64,000 bases of DNA from Chryseobacterium gleum (GCA_945897805.1 CAMDFX010000015.1:23537-87536), one strand, 5' to 3'. Positions 33,860 through 41,865 are shown, numbered from the stretch's first letter. Notes: generated by a model from the sequence alone, not told the origin. Numbers and translations: made by a program.

Positions 33860-35581
33860 ATGTCAAATTCACAGACCATCATATCAAGCGCAAAAAAAGG
33901 AGTACAAATCTTACTTTCACAATGCATCGAACTCGGATTGAAACATGTCGTGATTTCTCCCGGATCTAGAAATGCGCCTTTGATAATTGCTTTCAATCAA
34001 CATCCTGACATACAAACATATGTCATTCCAGACGAAAGATCTGCTGCGTTTTACGCACTCGGAATGGCGCAACAATTGAATCAACCAGTCGGCATTTTGT
34101 GTACTTCTGGCTCTGCCCCACTCAACTATTATCCAGCGATTGCTGAGGCATATTACCAACAAATTCCGCTGATCGTTTTTACCGCCGACAGACCGCAAGC
34201 GTGGGTAGATCAAGGCGATGGACAAACAATCGTGCAAGACGAAGTTTTCAAAAGTCACATCAGATATTCGGTGACGATTCCTGAAAACGAAGGAAGCAAA
34301 GATTTGAATTGGTTTTTATCGCGCGAACTTTCTGCGGCTTTTCATGCGGCGACTGGCAAGGTGAAAGGTCCTGTGCACATCAATTTGCCATTTTCAGAAC
34401 CTTTGTACAACCAATCAGAATTGGCGATTTCAAACAGCGATTTCAAAAACATTTTCGCGTTGGAACCTGATACAAAATTGACACACAGACAAAGAGAAAA
34501 AATCAAAGAAATTTGGTCAAAATCTTCCAAAAAAATGATTGTTTGTGGTCAAATGTCACCAAATCCAAACTTGGAAAGGCTTTTATCCGATTTAGCGAAA
34601 GATCCTTCCGTGGCCATTTTGGTGGAGAATACTTCCAATTTAGTAAACAGCGATTTCAATCATTGCATAGACCGCTCGTTGAATTCGATTTCAGAAGCAG
34701 AAAAAGCAGATTTTGCGCCCGATTTATTGATTACGATTGGTGGCGCGGTGGTTTCAAAACGCATCAAAACGTATTTGAGAACTTTTCAGCCGAAAGCCCA
34801 TTTCAAAATTGGCTACGACTTTTTGTTTATGGACACTTATCAATCTTTGACCCACACAATTCCGATGGACGAAGACCGATTTTTCAAAGAAATTTTGGAT
34901 TTCGAAATCGCGGGCAATTCACGTTATGGCTTGATGTGGAAACAAAAAGACTATTTAATTCAAGACAAATCGCAGGCATTTTTTGTGGAAAATTCCGTTT
35001 TTAGCGACATTTCCGTTTTCAACACCGTGCTTGATTTCATTCCAGAAAGTTCGGAATTGCACATGGCGAACAGTTCGGTGATTCGCTATTGTCAACTTTT
35101 TGACCCTGTGAAAAGCATTCATTACAGATGCAACCGCGGGACGAGTGGCATAGACGGAAGCACGAGTACCGCTTGTGCCGCTGCCATTGTGAAACCAGAA
35201 ACTTGGCACACACTCATCACTGGCGACATGTCGTTTTTCTACGACAGCAATGCGCTTTGGAACCATTTATTGACGCCGAATTTGCGCATTTTCATGATCA
35301 ACAATGCGGGAGGTGGTATTTTTAAAATCATTCCAGGACCCAAAAGCACCGCAGAATTGGACGATTTCTTCGTTTTCAACCACCAATTTTCTGCTGAAAA
35401 CATTTGCAAAGCATTTCAAGTGGAATATTCTTCCGCCAAAAGCATCGAAGAAATCGAAAACCAAATGCCAGATTTTTATGCTTACACAGAAGATGGACGC
35501 CCGAAATTGATGGAGATTTTTACTTCATCAGCGATTAATGACCAAGAATTAGATGCGTTTTTTGAAAAAGTAAGGTTGTAA
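33860..35581 (+). CDS. menD: 2-succinyl-5-enolpyruvyl-6-hydroxy-3-cyclohexene-1-carboxylate synthase
   Basis: Thiamine-diphosphate enzyme that joins isochorismate and 2-oxoglutarate in menaquinone synthesis. The 573-residue protein has the family N-terminus GVQILLSQCIELGLKHVVIS followed by PGSRNAPLIIAFNQHPDIQT and the catalytic Glu segment IPDERSAAFYALGMAQ. The middle shows GTSGIDGSTSTACAAAI, and the ThDP-binding region TLITGDMSFFYDSNALWNHL ends with FMINNAGGGIFKIIPG. No other men genes are adjacent. Base composition in its second half is richer in G and C than its neighbours. It is preceded by a near-consensus TAACTTTA -7-like box at 33829-33836 without a well spaced -33. Confidence 0.95.
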   Translation: MSNSQTIISSAKKGVQILLSQCIELGLKHVVISPGSRNAPLIIAFNQHPDIQTYVIPDERSAAFYALGMAQQLNQPVGILCTSGSAPLNYYPAIAEAYYQQIPLIVFTADRPQAWVDQGDGQTIVQDEVFKSHIRYSVTIPENEGSKDLNWFLSRELSAAFHAATGKVKGPVHINLPFSEPLYNQSELAISNSDFKNIFALEPDTKLTHRQREKIKEIWSKSSKKMIVCGQMSPNPNLERLLSDLAKDPSVAILVENTSNLVNSDFNHCIDRSLNSISEAEKADFAPDLLITIGGAVVSKRIKTYLRTFQPKAHFKIGYDFLFMDTYQSLTHTIPMDEDRFFKEILDFEIAGNSRYGLMWKQKDYLIQDKSQAFFVENSVFSDISVFNTVLDFIPESSELHMANSSVIRYCQLFDPVKSIHYRCNRGTSGIDGSTSTACAAAIVKPETWHTLITGDMSFFYDSNALWNHLLTPNLRIFMINNAGGGIFKIIPGPKSTAELDDFFVFNHQFSAENICKAFQVEYSSAKSIEEIENQMPDFYAYTEDGRPKLMEIFTSSAINDQELDAFFEKVRL

Positions 35582-35620
35582 TTGTTAGATAAAATACTAG
35601 GATAATAACACAAACTGTTA

Positions 35621-35628
35621 TAAGTTTG
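35621..35628 (+). promoter_or_regulatory. -7 box (TAAGTTTG) upstream of the AUA-start secreted protein
   Basis: Exact TAnnTTTG match 16 bases before the proposed ATA start codon at 35644. No correctly spaced -33 TTTG is visible. Confidence 0.35.
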
Positions 35629-35643
35629 GCACCAAAAACATAA

Positions 35644-36084
35644 ATAAAAAAAACAAGCGTATTTTTGGTTTTAGTAATGGTAGTTTTAACTTCTTACGCT
35701 GCCAGCGGACAAATCTTAAACTCTAAAGCTTTTACGATACAAACCTATTTGGGAATGTACATGGAAGGCGATGAATTGATGTCTTATGATGTCAATGAAA
35801 TTTACAATGTTTCTTTAGCCGATGGATACTTGATTCATAATATTTTCACGGATGGCTTGGTCACAGATTCACAAGTATACAAACTCAGCAATATTAAAAG
35901 TACAAATACGGAAGGTGAAACGACTTACACTTTCAATGCAACCTCTGGCGTATCAGGAAAAATTTATCACTATGAAGTTTCCACTGACGCCGAAGACGCC
36001 ACGACAATGACTTTGACTCAACCAGAAGGTGACAAAACGATTTACATGGCGACCGTTGTTCTTTTAAAAGCATACAAGCAATAA
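35644..36084 (+). CDS. Small secreted protein of unknown function with apparent AUA start
   Basis: A mature 122-residue protein rich in Asp, Thr and Tyr (YLGMYMEGDELMSYDVNEIY, NVSLADGYLIHNIFTD) follows a signal peptide. The sequence from 35644 reads ATA AAA AAA ACA AGC GTA TTT TTG, that is I/M-K-K-T-S-V-F-L followed by VLVMVVLTSYAASGQ, a textbook signal with its basic n-region. A stop lies immediately before (TAA at 35641), so no other upstream start exists. The alternatives inside, TTG at 35665 or ATG at 35677, would remove the positive n-region. Either an AUA start or a point mutation from ATG is implied. No family is recognised; C-terminal segments such as YEVSTDAEDATTMTLTQPEG suggest a beta-rich domain. 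Confidence 0.6.
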   Translation: MKKTSVFLVLVMVVLTSYAASGQILNSKAFTIQTYLGMYMEGDELMSYDVNEIYNVSLADGYLIHNIFTDGLVTDSQVYKLSNIKSTNTEGETTYTFNATSGVSGKIYHYEVSTDAEDATTMTLTQPEGDKTIYMATVVLLKAYKQ

Positions 36085-36117
36085 AATTCGAATTTTACAT
36101 TCATTAAATAATCTTTA

Positions 36118-36149
36118 AATCCTGTCAAAATATTGGCGGGATTTTTTTT
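36118..36149 (+). terminator. Rho-independent terminator after the small secreted protein
   Basis: AATCCTGTC pairs with GGCGGGATT (two G-T pairs) around AAAATATT, followed by eight T residues. Confidence 0.8.
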
Positions 36150-36196
36150 GTCGAAATAAACTCATTTTAATCCAATGAAATAACGGAACTAAATTC

Positions 36197-36204
36197 TATT
36201 TTTG
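36197..36204 (+). promoter_or_regulatory. -7 box (TATTTTTG) of the TerC gene
   Basis: Exact TAnnTTTG 19 bases before the ATG at 36224; no -33 box at the usual distance. Confidence 0.35.
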
Positions 36205-36223
36205 TGAAATAACAAAACAAAAC

Positions 36224-36976
36224 ATGGATTATTTTTCAATTTTATTCTCGGGAGAAGGTATTTTTTATTTGGTCGTTTTAACACTACTTGAAATTGTGTT
36301 GGGAATTGACAACATCATTTTTATTTCGATTGTCACAGATAAATTACCCGCAGAAAAAAAGCGTTTTGCTAGAAATATTGGTTTGACTTTGGCTTTGGTT
36401 GTCAGATTGTTACTTCTGAGTGTCGTTTCTTACATCATGGGAATGACCAAACCGTTATTCGAAGTTTTTAATCAGGAATTTACCGGTCAAAGTTTGGTTT
36501 TACTCGCTGGAGGTTTATTTTTAATTTACAAAAGCACCATTGAAATGCACAGCAGCGTGAAAGGATCTGAACACGGAACAGCGAAAACCAAGCAAAAAAT
36601 GAGCGGCATCATTCTGCAAATTGTTTTGATCGACATCGTTTTTAGTTTTGATTCTATTATTACAGCTATTGGAATGACGAATGAAATTGGTCACAACGAT
36701 CCTAAAAACCATCCGATGGTAATTATTTTTGGTGCAGTGATTATTTCTATGTTAATCATGCTTTTATTTGCGAAACCAATTTCTGAATTCATCAATAACA
36801 GACCGACAATCAAAATGTTGGCATTGGCTTTCTTGGTAACAATTGGTGTATTGCTAGTCGCTGAATCTTTCGGTCAACACATTCCAAAAGGATACATTTA
36901 CTTTGCAATGGTTTTTGCTTTGTTGGTGGAATTTTTGAACATCAAAATGCGCCGAAATAAAGGCGAAGATGAATGA
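36224..36976 (+). CDS. TerC-family integral membrane protein
   Basis: 250 residues with seven predicted membrane helices. The family signatures are LEIVLGIDNIIFISIVTDKL, with acidic residues inside the first conserved helix, and the second, inverted copy IVLIDIVFSFDSIITAIGMT. A cytoplasmic loop (MHSSVKGSEHGTAKTKQKMS) separates the halves. Family members (Alx, YceF-like, tellurium resistance TerC) export manganese or protect proteins moved to the surface under Mn stress. The specific role here is unknown. It opens a compact group: its stop overlaps the ATG of the next gene by 4 bases (ATGA). Confidence 0.93.
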   Translation: MDYFSILFSGEGIFYLVVLTLLEIVLGIDNIIFISIVTDKLPAEKKRFARNIGLTLALVVRLLLLSVVSYIMGMTKPLFEVFNQEFTGQSLVLLAGGLFLIYKSTIEMHSSVKGSEHGTAKTKQKMSGIILQIVLIDIVFSFDSIITAIGMTNEIGHNDPKNHPMVIIFGAVIISMLIMLLFAKPISEFINNRPTIKMLALAFLVTIGVLLVAESFGQHIPKGYIYFAMVFALLVEFLNIKMRRNKGEDE

Positions 36977-37554
36977 CAAAAACCGAAGCACTGAGTTTAT
37001 TTGAGTTGGATGATGCGTTCAACGAAGATGATTTGATTGATCTTTACGAAGAGAAAATATTTGAATTCAAGCAATATTTTCTGTCCAAAACACCTCTTTT
37101 TAAGCTGTTTGAAAGCAAACTTTCCAAATTGGAAAAAGTTGGGAATGCATATAACTTATTGACCAACAACAGTATCGAATTCACCGAAACGAAACTTGAA
37201 TTCAATGGTTCGCAAACTGAAATTTTAACAAATTACTTGCGTTTTCAGGAGAAAAAAAACAGCATGAAGACCAAAATATCCAATTCAGAAAATGCTTCTG
37301 AAACGATTCATTGGGTGCATCAACTATTGGACTTAGAAAAAATCAATGCAAAAATTTGGTTTTCAGAAACAGAAATTGATACTAACATTCTTGTTTCCAA
37401 AGAACCTAACCCCATGGAGATCTTGGAAGGAATTAAAATCTACCAACAAAACGGCGGAATCAATTTCCACCAATTAAAAAAACTTGAAAACAATCCACCA
37501 GAGATTCTCATTCAAGAAATGAAACGATTATCTTTGCTGTTCAAAAAGTACTAA
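36973..37554 (+). CDS. Hypothetical protein, helical, possibly divergent J-domain-like N-terminus
   Basis: 193 residues without signal or membrane segment. The N-terminus LFELDDAFNEDDLIDLYEEK followed by FKLFESKLSKLEKVGNAYNL has the spacing of a helix II-III J-like hairpin, but the HPD motif is absent, so DnaK interaction is unlikely. The rest is charged and helical with no recognised domain, ending in LIQEMKRLSLLFKKY. It overlaps terC at its start and the DUF493 gene at its end by one base, so it is translated in series with both. Function unknown. Confidence 0.75.
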   Translation: MTKTEALSLFELDDAFNEDDLIDLYEEKIFEFKQYFLSKTPLFKLFESKLSKLEKVGNAYNLLTNNSIEFTETKLEFNGSQTEILTNYLRFQEKKNSMKTKISNSENASETIHWVHQLLDLEKINAKIWFSETEIDTNILVSKEPNPMEILEGIKIYQQNGGINFHQLKKLENNPPEILIQEMKRLSLLFKKY

Positions 37555-37820
37555 TGGAAGATATGTTTGGAAAATTAAGGGTGCAATTGGAACTTTTAGA
37601 GTGGCCAAATGTTTATCTTTTTAAGTTCATTGTTCCAAATCATCCTGATAAAATCGCGTTGTCGAATGCATTATTTGATGACACTGCTGAAATTGTGATG
37701 CATCCGTCTAGTCAAGGGACTTACATTAGCATTAGCGCAAAAGAATTAATGCTCGACGTTGATTCAATCATCGCTAAATATGAAAAAGCCAGTTTAATCG
37801 AAGGTATTATTTCTCTCTAA
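37554..37820 (+). CDS. DUF493-family small protein
   Basis: 88 residues, matching the YbeD-like DUF493 family: a ferredoxin-like fold with WPNVYLFKFIVPNHPDKIAL, the characteristic TAEIVMHPSSQGTYISISAK and MLDVDSIIAKYEKASLIEGI. E. coli YbeD lies near lipoate genes but its function is not firmly known; it resembles ACT-like regulatory domains. Its ATG overlaps the preceding stop (TAATG). Confidence 0.82.
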   Translation: MEDMFGKLRVQLELLEWPNVYLFKFIVPNHPDKIALSNALFDDTAEIVMHPSSQGTYISISAKELMLDVDSIIAKYEKASLIEGIISL

Positions 37821-37830
37821 ATATAAAATT

Positions 37831-38229
37831 ATGCTCGTTCTCCTCGGATTAAGTTTTGTCAAAATTGCATTGGGTGTTTTGTACACTTCAATTACGGTAA
37901 TTGTGGTGTACATTCTTTATAAAAGACTACTTCGATACATGAATAAAGGTGTCCCAAACAAGGCACTTTATTGTGAATTGAATGCGTTAGAGCAAGATCC
38001 TGCAAAAGGAATTTTGGAATTTTATTTCACTTCCTTGGAATCTAAAAAAGTAAGCGTTGAGATTTTAGATGAAAGCTACCAAAGCATTGAAATACTTGCT
38101 GATAGAGATTTTGAAGCTGGGCAACACATTGTGCGTTATGATTCAACAAAAGTATCCAATGGTGTTTATTATTACCAGTTAAAAACAGACAATCAACAAA
38201 CAATGAAAATGATGCGAATTTTGAATTAG
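37831..38229 (+). CDS. Single-pass membrane protein with an exported FlgD/T9SS-tail-like beta domain
   Basis: 132 residues. One membrane helix (IALGVLYTSITVIVVYILYK, residues 11-30) is followed by a basic stretch KRLLRYMNKG and a beta-sandwich of about 80 residues: KGILEFYFTSLESKKVSVEI, LDESYQSIEILADRDFEAGQ and VSNGVYYYQLKTDNQQTMKM, MRILN. The order (V.I.D...., F..G.H...., ..L.NGVYYY.L.T.....K.M.I) is that of FlgD-Ig and T9SS type A sorting domains, but with no signal peptide and no passenger. The basic loop after the helix suggests the domain may be cytosolic. Orientation is uncertain. It ends four bases inside the convergent phosphorylase gene. Confidence 0.65.
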   Translation: MLVLLGLSFVKIALGVLYTSITVIVVYILYKRLLRYMNKGVPNKALYCELNALEQDPAKGILEFYFTSLESKKVSVEILDESYQSIEILADRDFEAGQHIVRYDSTKVSNGVYYYQLKTDNQQTMKMMRILN

Positions 38230-39086
38230 ATTCTATCCAAAACATATTGCACCAATTCTTTCATTTCATTTTCATAGCCTTGCGAAAATTCTTGATTCGG
38301 ACGATTCGCTACTCCCAAACAAATTGTCCCGCAAGCATGTCCGAGGTGTTTTCCAAGTACAAAAAGCGCTGAACTTTCCATTTCAAAATTGGTTACTTTT
38401 CGATTGTCGAAGCGAAAATCAGTTAAATTTTCATTTAAATTATTCGTCGATAAAGGCAAACGCAATTCCCTGCCCTGCGGTCCATAAAAGCCACTGCTTG
38501 TCACTGTGATTCCTTCGTGTGTCAAATCAGAGCGCAAAGCATTGACCAAATTTTCATCTGCGGAAATCGTGTAGGGCTGAATCTTTGCCGGTAAATTCAA
38601 TTGATTCATCAACAAATTATTGATTTTCAATTCTTCATCCGTGAAAGAAACATCGTAGAAATGAGCCACATTGTCGAGTCCAAAAGCGTGCGTCGACAGA
38701 ATGAATGAATGCACCGGAATTTCTGGTTGCAAAATACCACAAGTTCCGATGCGAATCAAAGTCAAAGCGGTTTTTGTTGTCAAATCGATTCTTTTTTCTA
38801 AATCTATGTTCACCAACGCATCCAATTCATTGACCACAATATCAATGTTGTCCGTCCCGATTCCAGTTGACAAAACAGAAATTCGTTTGCCTTGATACAT
38901 TCCCGTATGACAAATAAATTCTCTGTGATGCGATTGATGTTCGATGGAATCAAAATAGGCAGAAATCAAACCAACACGGTCTTGATCTCCAACCAAAATC
39001 ACTTTTTTAGCCAAATTCTCAGCAGACAATCCCAAATGATACACTTGACCATTTTTATTCAAAACCAGTTCAGAACTTGGATACAT
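38226..39086 (-). CDS. Nucleoside phosphorylase (uridine phosphorylase type)
   Basis: 286 residues of the PNP/UDP fold that splits a nucleoside with phosphate. The phosphate and ribose site is marked by VILVGDQDRVGLIS, STGIGTDNIDIVVNEL, LIRIGTCGILQPEIPVHSFI and VTNFEMESSALFVLG with the Met-Glu pair. Arg residues in the GRELRLPLS loop agree with a uridine phosphorylase-like base site. Purine versus pyrimidine choice is not certain. It starts 11 bases downstream of the DUF4197 gene stop on the same strand and converges on the preceding gene. Confidence 0.88.
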   Translation of the reverse strand: MYPSSELVLNKNGQVYHLGLSAENLAKKVILVGDQDRVGLISAYFDSIEHQSHHREFICHTGMYQGKRISVLSTGIGTDNIDIVVNELDALVNIDLEKRIDLTTKTALTLIRIGTCGILQPEIPVHSFILSTHAFGLDNVAHFYDVSFTDEELKINNLLMNQLNLPAKIQPYTISADENLVNALRSDLTHEGITVTSSGFYGPQGRELRLPLSTNNLNENLTDFRFDNRKVTNFEMESSALFVLGKHLGHACGTICLGVANRPNQEFSQGYENEMKELVQYVLDRI

Positions 39087-39097
39087 AATTTTAGATT

Positions 39098-39835
39098 TTA
39101 TTTTCCTGTGATACTTCCAAAAACTTTTGCCAAAATATCGGTAACACGAGCCATTGGGTCTTTGCGAATTTTATTTTCTTCTTGTTCAACCAATTTAAAC
39201 AAACCCAAAATAGCTCTTTCAGTAACATAAGCATTCAAATCTGGATTCATTTTTTGTCCGCCAGTAATCGCCATCACACTATTATATTTGGTGATAATCG
39301 GATTCCAATATTCCGTCAATTTTACTTTATTGATTGATTCACCAACTTTTGGAGCAAAAGCAGCAGTTAATTTCGCTGTCGTATTGTCTCTCAAATACTT
39401 GGTTGCAGCGCCATCTCCTCCATTCAAGATTTTAAAACCGTCTTGAATTGTCATGTTTGTAATCGCATCTGCAAAAATCGGCAAGGCTGCTTTTGTGGCA
39501 TCTTCCGCAGCGCGATTCAAAGTCATTTCAAATTTTTCGACCTGACTTCCCATTCCCAAATCCATCGCTTTTTGCTTCACCTTGATGGCATCTTCAGGAA
39601 AAGGCAATTTAATTGCACTATTTTTAAAAAAACCATCTGTCACAGAAGTCAAATTCACAGAATTTTTAATTCCAATTTGCAAAGCTTCTTTCAATCCCGA
39701 AATTACTTCACCGTTAGATAATGCAGGTGCAGAAGTAGCTGTAGGAAATTTAGTGGCAGCATCTTCCAAAACTTCACAAGCAGCAACCATGCACACTGAT
39801 GAAATTAAAAAAACATTTTTTGCTAATTTTTTCAT
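39098..39835 (-). CDS. DUF4197 family lipoprotein
   Basis: The ATG at 39835 gives a lipoprotein signal MKKLAKNVFLISSVCMVAAC (lipobox VAAC). The longer frame to 39883 would lose it and run into the cinA promoter region. The mature helical protein of about 225 residues has the DUF4197 pattern: EVISGLKEALQIGIKNSVNL, IKLPFPEDAIKVKQKAMDLG, FELTLNRAAEDA-like segments (FEMTLNRAAEDATKAALPIF), LRDNTTAKLTAAFAP and the end LVEQEENKIRKDPMARVTDI. The family is periplasmic or outer-membrane lipid-linked and of unknown function. Divergent from cinA. Confidence 0.88.
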   Translation of the reverse strand: MKKLAKNVFLISSVCMVAACEVLEDAATKFPTATSAPALSNGEVISGLKEALQIGIKNSVNLTSVTDGFFKNSAIKLPFPEDAIKVKQKAMDLGMGSQVEKFEMTLNRAAEDATKAALPIFADAITNMTIQDGFKILNGGDGAATKYLRDNTTAKLTAAFAPKVGESINKVKLTEYWNPIITKYNSVMAITGGQKMNPDLNAYVTERAILGLFKLVEQEENKIRKDPMARVTDILAKVFGSITGK

Positions 39836-39864
39836 TTTACTAAAGATTTTCGTCAAACTTACAA

Positions 39865-39872
39865 TATTTTTG
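39865..39872 (+). promoter_or_regulatory. -7 box (TATTTTTG) of cinA
   Basis: Exact TAnnTTTG 24 bases before the ATG at 39897, between the divergent DUF4197 and cinA genes. A -33 box is not apparent. Confidence 0.4.
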
Positions 39873-39896
39873 CACTCTATCACAAATACAATACCA

Positions 39897-41150
39897 ATGC
39901 AAGCAGAAATAATTTCAATCGGTGACGAATTATTGATTGGTCAGACAATCAACACCAACGCATCTTGGATTGGTGCAGAACTATCATTGATTGGCATTCC
40001 TGTGAAATGGGGAATTGCAGTGGCCGATAATCAACAAGCGATTTTGCAAGCGGTCGACCAAGCGATGCACAGAAGTGAATTGGTTATTGTAACAGGCGGT
40101 TTGGGCCCAACAAAGGATGATATCACCAAACACACACTTTGTCAATATTTCGACACAACATTGGAAATCAACCCAGACGTTCTCAAAAGAATCGAAGCGA
40201 TTTTCAAGAACAAAAATCGTCCGATGTTGGATGTCAATTTGCAACAAGCAGCTTTGCCAAAATCTTGTGAAATAATTCAAAATTTCAATGGAACAGCGTC
40301 AGGTATGTGGTTTGAAAAAAACGGATCTATTTTGGTTAGTTTACCTGGTGTTCCTTATGAAATGAAAGAAATGATGAAAGATTTTTTATTAAAAAAATTT
40401 CAACAAATATTTCAAGTTTCAGCCTTGTTTCACCGAACGATTTTAACCACAGGATTGGGTGAATCATTTTTGGCAGATCAAATGTCTGATTGGGAAAATC
40501 GAATTCGTGAAGCAGGTTTAGGATTGGCGTATTTACCTTCACCAGGGATAGTAAAACTGAGAATTAGTTCATCCAAAGGAGAAATCGATGCACCTCAAAT
40601 TGATTCATTTTTCAATGAATTGAGAGAAAAAATGCCGCTGTACGTTTTTGGAGAAGAAAATGAAACCTTAAATGGCGTAGTTGGTAGACTTTTAAAAACA
40701 CAGAATAAAACCTTGGGAACAGTTGAAAGTTGCACCTCTGGTGGAATAGCGAAATACATCACAGAAATCCCAGGTGCATCTGATTATTTTCAAGGAAGCT
40801 TAGTGACTTACAGTATACATTTAAAGGAATTACTTGCTCATGTTCAATCAGATACAATTATATCATTTGGGGCTGTGAGTGAGCAAACAGTGAGAGAAAT
40901 GGCACTGGGCGGCTTGAAAAAATTGGGTGTCGACTATTGTATATCAACATCTGGAACTGCTGGTCCGGACGGTGGAACAGAAGAAATTCCAGTTGGAACT
41001 ATTTGGATTTCAGTCGCAAGTAAAGAAAAAGTGATTTCCAAAAAATTAAATTTAGGAGATAATAGAGAACGTAACGTACAAATGACTATTTTTGCATCTC
41101 TGAATTTACTTCGATGTGTACTTTTAAATATTTACACTGAAAAAAAGTAA
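39897..41150 (+). CDS. cinA: CinA-family nicotinamide-nucleotide amidase (competence/damage-inducible protein A)
   Basis: 417 residues from the ATG at 39897 (MQAEIISIGDELLIGQTI). The open frame runs 105 codons upstream but across the divergent DUF4197 gene, so that extension is not real. Residues 1-170 form a MoCF-type domain (ELVIVTGGLGPTKDDITKHT), probably an ADP-ribose pyrophosphatase. Residues 250-417 are the amidase domain with NKTLGTVESCTSGGIAKYIT, containing the catalytic Ser/Thr cluster, then SEQTVREMALGGLKKLGVDY and STSGTAGPDGGTEEIPVGTI. It recycles nicotinamide mononucleotide in NAD metabolism. It precedes the rpmB operon but is separated from it by a promoter. Confidence 0.95.
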   Translation: MQAEIISIGDELLIGQTINTNASWIGAELSLIGIPVKWGIAVADNQQAILQAVDQAMHRSELVIVTGGLGPTKDDITKHTLCQYFDTTLEINPDVLKRIEAIFKNKNRPMLDVNLQQAALPKSCEIIQNFNGTASGMWFEKNGSILVSLPGVPYEMKEMMKDFLLKKFQQIFQVSALFHRTILTTGLGESFLADQMSDWENRIREAGLGLAYLPSPGIVKLRISSSKGEIDAPQIDSFFNELREKMPLYVFGEENETLNGVVGRLLKTQNKTLGTVESCTSGGIAKYITEIPGASDYFQGSLVTYSIHLKELLAHVQSDTIISFGAVSEQTVREMALGGLKKLGVDYCISTSGTAGPDGGTEEIPVGTIWISVASKEKVISKKLNLGDNRERNVQMTIFASLNLLRCVLLNIYTEKK

Positions 41151-41157
41151 ATTATTC

Positions 41158-41188
41158 TTGTGTATTAAGGAAATAATGATTTCCTTTG
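41158..41188 (+). promoter_or_regulatory. Promoter of rpmB operon within a perfect hairpin: TTG-N20-TTCCTTTG
   Basis: TTG at 41158-41160 and TTCCTTTG at 41181-41188 are 20 bases apart, one base from the TAnnTTTG consensus (first two positions). AAGGAAAT-AATG-ATTTCCTT (41167-41186) is a perfect inverted repeat that contains most of the -7 box. The following CACCC start-site context is seen at ribosomal promoters in this phylum. The ATG of rpmB is 38 bases downstream. Confidence 0.5.
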
Positions 41189-41225
41189 CACCCGCTTTTA
41201 GAATTAGGATAAATAAAAAAATAAG

Positions 41226-41462
41226 ATGTCACGAGTTTGTCAATTAACGGGTAAGTCAGTAATGGTGGGGAACAATGTTTCTCACTCAAACAGAAAAACA
41301 AAACGTAAGTTTTACCCAAACTTAGTTACTAAAAAGTTTTTCATCCCAGAAGATGAAAGCTTTATCACGTTGAAAATTTCAACTTCAGCGTTAAGAAATA
41401 TCAACAAGAAAGGAATTTCTGCTTGCTTGAAAGAAGCGCGTGAGAAAGGATATCTAAAGTAA
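41226..41462 (+). CDS. rpmB: 50S ribosomal protein L28
   Basis: 78 residues with the bL28 signature SRVCQLTGKSVMVGNNVSHS and NRKTKRKFYPNLVTKKFFIP; the end is KGISACLKEAREKGYLK. A zinc-binding CxxC ribbon is not complete (only Cys in CQLTG), the usual case for the zinc-free form in Bacteroidota. First gene of the rpmB-rpmG-DUF4295 cluster, a conserved order in this phylum. Confidence 0.97.
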   Translation: MSRVCQLTGKSVMVGNNVSHSNRKTKRKFYPNLVTKKFFIPEDESFITLKISTSALRNINKKGISACLKEAREKGYLK

Positions 41463-41511
41463 AATTCTGATTCGTCCCATTGCGAAATGGTAAAATCTAA
41501 AGTTAAAGAAA

Positions 41512-41700
41512 ATGGCAAAGAAAAGTAAAGGAAATAGAATCCAGGTTATTTTAGAGTGTACAGAACACAAACAAACAGGAATGCCTGGTACATCTCGTTA
41601 CATTACGACAAAAAATCGTAAAAACACACCTGAAAGAATGGAGATTAAAAAATTTAATCCAATTCTTAAAAGATATACAGTTCATAAAGAAATTAAATAA
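41512..41700 (+). CDS. rpmG: 50S ribosomal protein L33
   Basis: 62 residues: [20 protein letters not shown] followed by [19 protein letters not shown] and [16 protein letters not shown] are the typical bL33 pattern. One Cys (ECTEH) remains, so the zinc-binding four-Cys set is absent (zinc-independent form). It lies between rpmB and the DUF4295 gene. Confidence 0.97.
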   Translation: MAKKSKGNRIQVILECTEHKQTGMPGTSRYITTKNRKNTPERMEIKKFNPILKRYTVHKEIK

Positions 41701-41709
41701 CCATCTATT

Positions 41710-41865
41710 ATGGCAAAGAAAGTAGTAGCATCCTTGCAAAAAGGAGGAGGAAAAGAGCATACGAAGGTAATTAAAATGTCTAAGTCAGCTAAGACAGGTA
41801 ATTTCACATTCAAAGAAGAAATCGTTCACAACGACAAAGTGAAAGAATGGTTTGATAAAAACTAA
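41710..41865 (+). CDS. DUF4295 family small basic protein
   Basis: A 51-residue protein too short for most ORF searches: MAKKVVASLQKGGGKEHTKV followed by IKMSKSAKTGNFTFKEEIVH and NDKVKEWFDKN. It is a known Bacteroidota-specific family (DUF4295) always coded directly after rpmG. Basic and Lys-rich, so a ribosome-associated role is generally supposed, though unproven. Starts 9 bases after rpmG. Confidence 0.92.
   Translation: MAKKVVASLQKGGGKEHTKVIKMSKSAKTGNFTFKEEIVHNDKVKEWFDKN

Noticed and set aside
34513..35004. 163-codon plus-strand frame inside menD
   Set aside because: Shifted frame of menD, with biased Phe/Arg-rich composition typical of a shadow; menD itself is complete and well matched.
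35677..36084. ATG at 35677 as start of the small secreted protein
   Set aside because: It would give MVVLTSYAASGQ, too short and without a basic n-region; the in-frame upstream codons form a proper signal peptide.
39582..39896. 105-codon upstream extension of cinA
   Set aside because: It runs through the divergent DUF4197 lipoprotein gene; the true CinA start is MQAEIISIGDELL at 39897.
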